This document shows positions 31,888-41,648 of a stretch of DNA of 64,000 bases, piece by piece. The stretch is from Lotus japonicus. Taxonomy: Eukaryota; Streptophyta; Magnoliopsida; Fabales; Fabaceae. A program made the translations under genes and the position numbers. The stretch covers positions 17,106,223 through 17,170,222 of the forward strand of contig NC_080043.1 in the NCBI RefSeq assembly GCF_012489685.1, given 5' to 3'. Numbering within the stretch: the first letter of the stretch is position 1; each line of letters starts with the position of its first letter. The notes beneath the pieces were generated by a model. The model did not search any database, was not told where the DNA came from, and was given only the letters and a program-made list of their open reading frames with translations.

Positions 31888-32229
31888 GGCTTAATTGCAC
31901 TTTTGGTCCCCCAACTTTGTCCTTTCTGTGAAAATCGTCCCCCAACTAAAAAATTAACAAAAACCATCCTCAACGTTTACACTCTGTTGCAAAACCGGTC
32001 CGTCGTTACACTTCTGTCTAAAAACTAACGTTTTCTGGGTAAAAAATAAAAAAATAATAAAAAACACATGAACTTCATCATCTTCATCTCTTTCTTCATC
32101 TTCTTCCTCTCAATTATCTTCATACCTTCAAACCCAAAATTCTAGAAAAAACAAAATTCTAAATTTTTTAGTTGGGGGACGATTTTCGCAGGAAGAGCAA
32201 AGTTGGGGGACCAAAAGTGCAATTAATCC
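31888..32229. mobile_element. Mutator-type MITE with 9 bp target duplication
   Basis: The left end GGCTTAATTGCACTTTTGGT and the inverted right end (minus strand GGATTAATTGCACTTTTGGT) continue as a near-perfect inverted repeat for about 68 bp. The flanks are AAATAATAA (31879-31887) and AAGTAATAA (32230-32238), eight of nine bases alike. A 9 bp duplication with long terminal repeats indicates the Mutator superfamily. It has no coding capacity. Confidence 0.8.
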
Positions 32230-32538
32230 AAGTAATAAATATGTTATTGTTTAGTATAAACTAGTGTCATGTTATAACATTTAATAATGAGTTTTAAAAT
32301 TAAGGTTTTAGTGGTTCATAAGTAAAGGGCATCCCAATCCTCTAAGTGAATAAAAAGCATGAGAGAATTTAAAGATTATCATTTTAAAGTGGTTATTTGA
32401 ACCCCTAAATTAAAATTTCAATTCTTAGAAGTTTTACTTTTATGTAGGTCTTTCGCCTGCACCACATCCGAGTAATTGGAGAGAGAATTCCAAATACAAA
32501 AAAGCATGAGAGAGCTACCCTTAGAGATAAGAATCTAA

Positions 32539-33507
32539 GGATCCGTTTGGTGAACATAATAAGCATATAGGATATGATAGTGCAATCATATCCTGCTCTT
32601 ATCTGTTGTTTGTTGCGCTGGTAGGATATGATAACACAATCCTGTCCTTATCATATTCTGTCCATCATGTGTAAATTTTATACTGTAACCCTAAATTTAA
32701 TTATTTCAATATTTATAGCTAATATAATTCATAATAATATTAATTAATAAATATCAAAATATAAATTTTAGTTATATACTAATTTATCAAATACTAATTG
32801 TTATTGCTAAGTTAAAATTTTCAATTACTCATAAATTTAATTAAAAATTAACTAATTTATTAGTGGTGAAAATATTGAATTTTCTCATATAAAATAATTA
32901 AATTATCATTTTTCACTTGCTTCTACTTAGTTTAGATTAATTTTTATTATAATAAAAATAAAAAATTGCCATTCAATAACAATGAAATAGGCTACTCACT
33001 TATAAATATTTATTTATTAGTAGTAAATATAGATTAAATTTTATATCATTAGTTGCTATTATTTAAAACTATTTCTCTACTTACATAATAATTTATGATT
33101 TTAATTTTAATTATTTTTTATCACTTGTTACTTCTAAGTTAAAACCAATTGGTCAAAACTTTTAATTAAAATAGGCTCTCTTCAGGGAAAAAAATTAAAA
33201 TACGCTAATTAATAAAAAAATTATAATTTTAAAAAGTAGGCCCATTTGTAAAAATATAATAAAATAATTTAATAGAATAATCAATTTAAAAAAAAAGTTA
33301 ATTTAGAAAATTAATCTTTTAAAATATTTGTATTGTTTATATAAAGGAAAATTTGTATTTTCACTGTTTATATTATATCCTATCACTATCCTTTACACCT
33401 GAAACACATGATAGGATAAGAGTTTATCATGCTCTTATCATATCCTGTCTTTATCCAATTATCTATCTTATCATGCTCTTATCTTATTCTGACTATCAAA
33501 TGAACCC
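32539..33507. mobile_element. PIF/Harbinger (Tourist-like) element, complete
   Basis: The left end GGATCCGTTTGGTGAACATA and the inverted right end GGGTTCATTTGATAGTCAGA lie between TAA target sites (32536-32538 and 33508-33510). Both subterminal regions are rich in GGATATGATA-type repeats. It is 969 bp, very AT-rich and non-coding. A second member of the same family, in reverse orientation, is split across 46930-61612. Confidence 0.75.
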
Positions 33508-34023
33508 TAAAGGGTATACTTACATTAATATTGAAAGAAGATGACAAAAGTTTTCTTACATTCTCACATGTGTTACATTTCTATCACATTCCTTTTATCT
33601 CCTATTAGTCTATACCTCCCTTCATTTACATCATCCATGAGTTATCATAATTTTCATTTGTTATTTTCTTTCATTCATTTTCTATCTTTCTCCAATATAT
33701 CCCACCCCATTCCTCACACTTTCCATGATGGGAGGTGTGATAACATCAGTTTCCAAGATAAATGATAAGTAAGCATTTTCCTCAATATCACTTCCAATTT
33801 TAATTGTCTTTACTTAAAATGAAAGACAAATGCCAGCGGTGCCTTCTATTTTTCAAGTAAAATATATTAAACATTTGAATATTTTTCTTTGTTATTTTAA
33901 TCATTAACCTCTTACTGTGTTCATATTCAATAATGTTTCTAACACTAACTGAACCTTGTATGTTGAATAAAAAATAGTTCAAAAATTTATTTTCTTTGTA
34001 GATAAATTTTAACATGCTCTCAC

Positions 34024-35071
34024 CTTGAGAAGTGTTAGGATCATAATTTGAGACTTGACCATTGAGCATTGGCGTGAGACTAGTATTACAAAACTTCAGT
34101 TCTTGCATCAACTCAAGCTGCATGGTATGGAGTTTCCTCAGCATATTCACTTCAGCCATGTTCTTCTGAATTTCAACTGAAAAGAAAAAATAATCAAATA
34201 TTAATATTGACATTAATGTTAAATACATGTTAATGTTCAAAATTTCGTGTGCCTATATCAGAGATTGGGATAATAACGAATTATCAAAAAAAAAAAGAGA
34301 TTGGGATAATAACTACAGTAATAATGTAACTCACCTTCTGTGAGTAACGTTTTGATCCTAAGAGTTTCACATTCACGACCCAATTCTCATTCTCCGAAAT
34401 TATCAAGAGCTTTTGATTTTCATAGGATTCAACTTGCTGCCGAAGATTGGCTATTTGAGTCTACACACACCCACACTCACATATATAACATAACATACCT
34501 TGGCCCAAAAACACAAACATAATTCATTAAACAAAAAATATAAACTGAAAACAACATGAATCACCTTATAGGCCTTAACTTGGAACTCCAAATTGGCCAA
34601 ATATTGTGCTTTCTTATCTCTTGATCTCTGTCCTGCCAGTCGATTTGCAATCCTGTAGGAAATAATACCGATATTTTTTTTAAGTGACATGTTAAAATTC
34701 ACAGTTGAAACAAGAAAATGAGAAAAAAATCGTATGATTGTGAAAGGTGAACCTTCAACTAGAAAAAAATATTAAATAAATTTACCGCTTGAGCTTCGGA
34801 TCCATGTATTGGTCATTATTAAGACTCAAAATGGTTTTGCTCCTTGGGATTGGTAAATTATTGAAGTGGAGTTGTCGTCAATGGTAGCACTAGAAATTGT
34901 ACCATTCTTTACCATGTATTTTTCATTTTGATCACCAAATAGATATGGTGAACCGGGCACCAAGAGGGGTTTAGATGGAGCCATATGAGAAGAAGGGACA
35001 TCAGTGTTTCCCTTAGTGTTGCCTTCCATTTCACGGGCTTTATCTATGCTCATACAAAAGACAAAGGACAT
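34024..35071 (-). pseudogene. bZIP transcription factor, frameshifted
   Basis: Four exon-like blocks on the minus strand: 35071-34786, 34652-34565, 34460-34335 and 34176-34024, with GT-AG borders. The basic region reads MDPKLKR then IANRLAGQRSRDKK and keeps the N-x7-R-x9-L signature of bZIP DNA-binding domains. The zipper continues as ANLRQQVESYENQKLLI and then MAEVNMLRKLHTMQLELMQE. Two lesions are visible. In the first block the frame of the main ATG meets a stop, while the basic region is read in another frame. In the third block the frame shifts after SENEN; the expected continuation LGRECETLRIKTLLTE lies one frame away, as if one T was lost. Exon phases downstream fit only if that base is restored. 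The last exon was not found. This is a recently decayed gene or a locus with sequence errors. Confidence 0.75.
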
Positions 35072-36807
35072 GGGTTAAGGGATGGATATACACTTAATTA
35101 TGTATCAAAAACCAAGAGATGACATGAGAGAGAGAGAGGAAATCTACTCACAAGTTTACAATCACCTTAACCCCTTTACATTATACAATCTTTCTCCACG
35201 TTTTTATAGTGTCTAGTATTTTTTTAATTAATTTTTTGGAGAATCAGATTCACCACATTTTAATACCACATATATCCATCATTATTACCCTTTAAATTTA
35301 ATGAAAATTTAAAATTTTAATACTAATCAATCAAATAGTTTCTTATAAATTAAAATGAAATATTAAATTGGATACCATAAAATAATAAATAAAATATCAA
35401 TAATATAATGTAGGACTATTATAAAAATAAAGTTTCTCAAGTATTGTTATAAAGTGTGTTGAATAATTTACTACTAATGGGTAAATCTTATCAATCTAGT
35501 TATTATATTGATGTTTTTATAAAGTATAATTTTACATAAATTGACAATAATTAAATTAATGTAAAATAATTTAATTGGTAGATAAATTAATTTTTCATTC
35601 TACAAAAAAGTGTCAAATCAGTATATCAATAAATATATTTTTGACTCACTTGAAATTTTTATTAAATAAATTAAGCAATTCAAAATTTCCTACCTTCATA
35701 TTAAAATACATAAAGATATAAAAATATTTTTTTGTATTAAATACAATAAATAGTAATACTAAAAAATTGATAACAAATTTATTGTCTAAAGATATTCCAA
35801 CTACTTCCAATATATAATAATATTTATAAATATAATTTGCTACATTATCAAATCAAATCATGTTGAGGATTTTTCTTAAAAATAATAAATAAAAGGTTAA
35901 AAAACCATTTTTGCCCATAATGTTTCAACTTTTTGTAAACATCGTCCATACTCTTTTTTCGTCTATTTTTGTATCATTCATGTTTCTCAAAAGTGCAACG
36001 AATACCACTATGTTAATATGACGTTAAAAAATGGACGACGTGATCATTAAATATCACGTCAACATCCTACATGGCGTGACACATCATTAAACAAAATTCA
36101 TAACTTGAAATAAGGGGCGGAGAGATTCAAACATAGGACCTTGAATTGACAAAACACTTACTTTACTAGTTTAGCTACACAATCAATTGATTAATAAAGG
36201 ATTCAAGTTTTATTTATAATATGCTTATTCATCATCAATCCGCTAGTTCTTCATACCCACTGAGACCTTATGTATAAGAAATTTCCGATTCTTCTTCATC
36301 ATTATCTTTATCTAATCATTTTCTTCTTTATCATCATCCCCAACCATATTGAAACCCAAATTTTTCCATATCTATCAAATAAAATAAAGCATGCATTCTC
36401 TAAAATCCACCATCTTCAATTCTCTTCATTTACATGGAACTTATTGTCTATTCGATAACAACAAAGTTCACATGCTTTCAATTCTCACGGTTCCAGTGCC
36501 AATGTTATAAAAGATAGGAAATTTTGCAATCTCCAATTGCAATAGCCAAAACCCAAATCCCAATTTCTCATTTAATGCAATCACTCACCTTCGTCCAGCG
36601 TCACTATCTCTCTCGATCTCCCCATCTCCCTCTTTTTCAATGGATTCTTTTATTTCTCTCGAGCAGCAGCACTGCAATCACTCACCTTCGTACTGGGCCT
36701 TTGCCGCTGAAATAGGTTCAGGGGGTTGAAGTTCTGAGTCTGACGAAGTCCACGGCGCAAGCACGGTGGTTGGGTTGAATGACGATGGAAGTCTGGTAGT
36801 TGTCATC

Positions 36808-37512
36808 TGTTGGGGGAGACAGGGAGCCCATGGGCCGAGGAACAAGACACCAAGAGATCTCGACGCCACATCTTAACCCAAAACCTTAAGGCATTAGGTT
36901 TATGGGTCACATCTCTTATAAACTCTCCCTCTCACCTTGACTTCTCCGATGTGGGACTTGACTCCAACACTTGATTCCAACAATCTCCCCCTCAAGTGTG
37001 AGTCCTTCAACCACATCACTCATGGTCCTCCCGTCTGCGGAAGCTATCCACCTTGCACCGCCGTTCGCTGCCAACGGAACCCGCCGCCTAACCACACTGC
37101 TATGAAGACTTTCGACACAAGGAGCCGTCATGGTCCCACGAACCATCGGCTCTGATACCACTAACTTGTAGGGGATTCAAGCACCTCGATTGCACGAAGT
37201 AGTAGAGCAAGAAATCACAGATAAAACACACAACATCTTTGGTCACGCAGTTCGGCCAAATTGCCTACCTCTGCGGCTATAGAGTAGCTATAGCTCTTTT
37301 GTATTACTTGTGTCATGAAGCATGTGGTACCAAGTAAAACTTTTAAGGTTACATTGTTATCCTATTTATAGTGGATTCTATTGATCTCTATTTTACAATA
37401 AAATCCTAATAAATCCTATAACAATCCCTTAAAACCTTTTACAATCCACATTAAATCAAATCCTAATAAACTAAAGATTTTAGCCCAAAATATAATGAGC
37501 AAAATCTCAACA
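36808..37512 (-). mobile_element. TRIM-like LTR element, target site TCATC
   Basis: A 705 bp insertion flanked by TCATC (36803-36807 and 37513-37517). Read on the minus strand it starts TGTTGAGATTTTG and ends in CCCCCAACA. It contains a tRNA-Met-type primer-binding site (TGGTATCAGAGCC) and a purine tract TTGAGGGGGAGA near 36990, followed by a terminal segment with AAGTCCCACATCGGAGAAG. It has no coding capacity, as in terminal-repeat retrotransposons in miniature. The two terminal segments (about 346 and 176 bp) do not look alike, so it may be a recombinant. Confidence 0.65.
37149..37160 (-). other. Primer-binding site of the TRIM-like element
   Basis: The minus strand reads TGGTATCAGAGC, complementary to the 3' end of plant initiator tRNA-Met. 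It lies six bases after a CTACA terminus at 37167. Confidence 0.7.
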
Positions 37513-37664
37513 TCATCGGAGAAGATGCAGATAAGAGAGGAAGAGCTTACGTCGGACCTGGGTGGGAGAGTGGCACGTCGTGGGAGGTTGGATTGGAAGT
37601 GATTCATGAGGGTTTTGTGGTTGAGGATGGAAAGGTTATTGTGGGTATGAATAATAAGTGGAAG

Positions 37665-38902
37665 TGTAAGATCAAGGTTTGATCAGTGGTTGCATCTCTA
37701 TGTTTTGATGATTACAATTAAGGTTTGTGATGATGAACAATTATGGTACCCTAACGTTTGTCTCTTTAAGTTGTGACAAACAGGTTCTGAATCTGACCCA
37801 AGCCTATTCGTTCAAAAGAAGAAGAACCAAGGGTTACTAAAAAGAGAGCCATTTAATCTATCATGTTCGTTATGAACAGTGGCAAATACTTCAGAAGCTC
37901 TGAAGATGGAAGCTCTCAAGAAGTTCTGAAGAACTCAAGTCAGAAGTTCTGAAGACCAGATGTTCCAGAGGAACGGTCCAGAAGCAGAAGACTCAAGTTC
38001 TGAGGACTTACAAGAAGTTGGTTCTGAAGACCCAAGTTATTCTTGCTCTGACGATCAGAAGTTCTGAGGAACTCGTTCAGTAGCAGAAGTTGCATGATCA
38101 GAAGAATCCAAGCTTCAATCTGACGATGATCAGAAGCTTCTTCAACGTTCATCTGAAGCTCCTTCATGTCAAGTCAACTGGTGAAAGGACAGGTCGCTAT
38201 CAGTACAACGTCGTACAAGTCTCAGTCTGTCCGCCACCTACCTTGTACAGCCTAGCAGTCTGATATTACAGAATTGCCACTCCAACGGATAAAACCCTAG
38301 CAACGGCTACATCACAAGTCTTGGAGTATATAAAGGCTGAAGGAAGAAGAAAGAGGCTAAGAAACTTTGTTGAAAATACTCAACACAAACGAACCATTCT
38401 CTTAGCATTATTTCTTCATTGTTCTTAAACATCTGAGTTTACTATTCGCTTGTTAGAAGCACTCATTGTAAACCCGAAACCTTTTACATCATATTGTAAA
38501 GTTCATCAAGAGACCAAGGTTGGTCGGATCTTGAGAGGACTGAATCAAGGCTGATTCAGTATTTAGCTAGTCTTAAGAGGATCGGTAGATCAGCTTCTTA
38601 AGAGGATACTAGTGAGAAAATCAGTGTACTGTTAGTCACTTAGCAGGTTGCAAAGTGCAGTTGTAACACTCATTGATTTTAGTGGATTGCCTTCATCAGA
38701 AGAAGGAAGAAATCACCTTCACAGGTGGACTGGATTAGCTTGAGCTTTTATCTCAAGTGAACCAGGATAAAATACTCGTGTGCTTTACTTCCTATTATTC
38801 AGCACTTAGTTTTTATCTTTGAGTTTTGAAAAAGCGAAAAGTATACCCGAGATACAAAAACTCTATTCAAACCCCCCCTTTCCAGTGTTTTTCGCACCTT
38901 CA
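37665..38902 (+). mobile_element. Solo LTR, Copia type, target site GGAAG
   Basis: 1,238 bp beginning TGTAAGATCAAGG and ending GCACCTTCA, flanked by perfect GGAAG duplications (37660-37664 and 38903-38907). The GAAGTTCTGAAG-rich first half and the end region with TCAAACCCCCCCTTTCCAGT are typical of a legume Copia (SIRE/Maximus-type) LTR family. No internal region remains, so an LTR-LTR recombination removed the rest. Confidence 0.85.
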
Positions 38903-39287
38903 GGAAGATGATGTTTTTGAAGAAGGGTGATGAATAAGAATACCATAAATATAACTTGAATATTGTGTAGCTCAATTGGTAAAGTGAGTGTTTTTCCAAT
39001 TTAAGGTTCTAGGTTCATTGACAAAAAAAATAAGATTTTGGGTTTGAATCCCTCCACCCTTTTTTCAAGTTCTGAATTTTGTTTAATGACATGTCATACC
39101 ATGTAGGATGCTGATATGACATTTAACGGCCATGTCGCCCATTTCTTAAAGTCAGAGTGACGGAGAGACATTCGTTGCACTTTTGAGAAACATGAATAGT
39201 ACAAACATAGACAAAAAAAGAGTAGGTACGATATTGACAAAAAGTTGAAACATTAGGGGTTAAAACCGCTTTTTAGCCTAAATAAAA

Positions 39288-40209
39288 CTATTTGCTATTT
39301 TTTTATTTATAACAAATTATATAGTTTAAGTAGAAAAGTTAAGTGTGATATTTATATACATATCAGTAAATATCTCTTATAATTTCATATTTAATTTAAA
39401 AACAATATCTCTTTAATTTTCCGAAGCTTATGTAGAGGCACCTACGGCAGGATCCGTCATCTTGACAAGAATTCCTTCAAAATCGGAACCCACGAGTTTT
39501 TTAGATTTTCAATACACATGTTTTTATCATGTAAATATAATTTAAAATTACGAAAATAATTTTCCTTACATATGGTTGTGTCACGCCGCATATATCATTG
39601 AGGGTGATATTTTCCTCCAATTTATTTTTATATTCTAATAAAATCTATCTTAATTTATTTAAAAAAAAGTAAATCAAGCTTTTAATCTGAGCAAAAACTG
39701 ACATCTCCCATAATTAATCGTATAATACTAGATCATCTCCTAAAATAGCATTACTGATAATTATTATGAATTAATAATTTGCAGAATTTATTTCCACAAT
39801 TAAATCATGTTCTATCTTTTAATTCAAAATCCTATCCAATCAAAATCTAAGATAGAACTGATTTGACCCAATCAATCAAAGAGCCATGTAGTAATAAGAA
39901 GACGAAGTTCATTGATGTTGATGGTCCAGATCTACACTCATACCTTCCAAATGACCTCTATTGCAGGAGCAACAACGAGATGGAGAATAGAAAGGCAGAG
40001 CTGATTCAAATAAGACATTCAAGCCTATGCTATATGGAATATTGATCTTGATCAAGAGCACCCAACGTCTACTCAACAAGGTGATCAAGTCAATTCCAAG
40101 AAAGGATTGAGAGCAACTCATTGTCTATTAGCTCTATCCTATACAACTAGAGATGAATTGATTTTATTGTATATATATACATCTCGTAAGTTTGTATGAA
40201 CAACACTCG
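39288..40209. other. AT-rich region without recognised features
   Basis: No coding domain, clear repeat or transposon end was identified in this stretch. Confidence 0.5.
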
Positions 40210-40690
40210 AGACAGTAATCAATTCATATTAATATGCATGATGTGGCATGTAAAATAACACTTGTTATTCCTAGAGAGACAGGGATACAAGAATATTCAT
40301 TGAGCCTGCAGAGGCTTGCTAAAGAATACTTAACAATCTCTGGAGAGATAGTGGTAAAAGAATACTTGTTATGCATGGAGTGATAATAGTAAAAGAATAC
40401 TTGTTTTTCCTGAGAGGCAGTGGAAAATAATACTTGTTATGCTTGAAGACATATTGCCAAAAGAATACTTGTTCCAAAGAATAAAATAATACTCGTTGCT
40501 TGCAGAGGAAATGTTTCAAAGAATACTCTATAATGCTTGAAGAGGCAGGATAAATAATACTTGTTGCCTGTAGATGCAATGGTTTGAAGAATACCCAACA
40601 ATACCCGAAGAGGCAGGATAAAAATACTCAATGTGCCTGAAGAGGCATATACCATAATACTTGTTAGGAGAAGTACTTGATATTTAATAG
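40210..40690. repeat. Degenerate tandem repeat array
   Basis: About eight imperfect units of roughly 45-60 bp share phrases such as AAGAATACTTGTT, GCCTGAAGAGGCA and AGGATAAATAATACTTGTT. The array is followed by DNA that could be a retroelement LTR end (to about 40940). It may be a repeat block inside an old LTR. Confidence 0.6.
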
Positions 40691-41102
40691 TGGAAATCTT
40701 AGTTGTTGCCAAGGACTATATGTAGCCCACGAATATAGGGTGAAACAGAATAAAAGACTTGTGTGCATTGTCCGCTGCTTAACTCTTTATTTTATCGTCT
40801 GCACAACTCGTCTCTAGACTAAGAGCTTAACCGAAGCAATCTATCGATAAAGTCCAGTAAAATCTAATCAATCGCGATCAAATTACATGGACACAATCCA
40901 ACCCCTTGTTGTGTCTTTATGGTCTAACCCTTCAATGAGAACTTAAAATTTGTTAAGAAGAGTTAATAAAATTAATTAAAAAAGATTTATAATATCTATA
41001 TATCTATAGTTGATATAGTTGTTGTTATTATATATATGTGTAGTGGAAGCCACGAGAATTGATTGAGGAAAGCTTATAGCGATGACTCCAAGTTTGTGGA
41101 TC

Positions 41103-41387
41103 GGTCGTCAACTCAAGATAAGGGAATATGATTCTGATTATATGTTATAATAATGATTATTGTTTGAGCGGCTTAATAGCTCTTTTGGTTCCTCACTTAT
41201 CATGATTTTACACTTTTGGTCCCTAATAAAAAAATTAGCATTTTTGGTCGTCAACTCAAGATAAGGGAATATGATTCTGATTATATGTTATAATAATGAT
41301 TATTGTTGAGCGGCTTAATAGCTCTTTTGGTTCCTCACTTATCATGATTTTACACTTTTGGTCCCAAATAAAAAAATTAGCACTCTT
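41103..41387 (+). repeat. Tandem duplication of a 143 bp unit
   Basis: The unit starting GGTCGTCAACTCAAGATAAG at 41103 recurs at 41246 with only a few differences, running to AAAAAAATTAGCA. Each unit covers about 67 bp of the left flank plus the left end of the Mutator-type MITE, so the duplication followed the insertion. Confidence 0.85.
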
Positions 41388-41545
41388 GGTCCTCTGCATT
41401 GCTTAATTTTTGGCAAAAATATCCCTATTTGGGACTAAAACAGAAAAAATGTGTAAATGTGAGAGATTAATTTTGCTAATTTTTTTCTAAAGGGACCGAA
41501 AGTGAAAAATTATGATAAGTGAGAGACCAAAAGAGCTATTAAGCC
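41170..41545. mobile_element. Mutator-type MITE with 10 bp target duplication
   Basis: The left end GGCTTAATAGCTCTTTTGGT and its inverted counterpart ending GAGCTATTAAGCC are flanked by perfect TTGTTTGAGC duplications (41160-41169 and 41546-41555). The left end is present twice because of the internal tandem duplication. It is related in wording to the MITE at 31888 but with different ends. Confidence 0.82.
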
Positions 41546-41648
41546 TTGTTTGAGCTTATATATATGACTTATGTTGTTGACTGAATGGATGTGCCTTTTT
41601 TAAATGGCCTACCATATGAATTATATGAGTGGTTGATTATTTATACAC

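Larger units (their letters stand above)
35895..39278. mobile_element. Mutator-like element with ~350 bp TIRs, target site TAAATAAAA
   Basis: The left end GGTTAAAAAACCATTTTTGC and the inverted right end GGCTAAAAAGCGGTTTTAAC are the start of inverted repeats that can be followed for about 350 bp (to about 36250 and back to about 38905). Perfect 9 bp duplications TAAATAAAA flank the element (35886-35894 and 39279-39287). No transposase is seen. The interior holds about 0.7 kb of unique DNA of unknown origin plus a TRIM-like insertion and a Copia-type solo LTR. Each TIR contains a tRNA-like stretch (GTGTAGCTCAATTGGTAAAG and GGTTTGAATCCCTCC on the right copy). Confidence 0.85.

Noticed and set aside
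40210..40690. Possible CRISPR-like array
   Set aside because: The units are imperfect, of variable length and in a plant genome. It is a degenerate tandem repeat.
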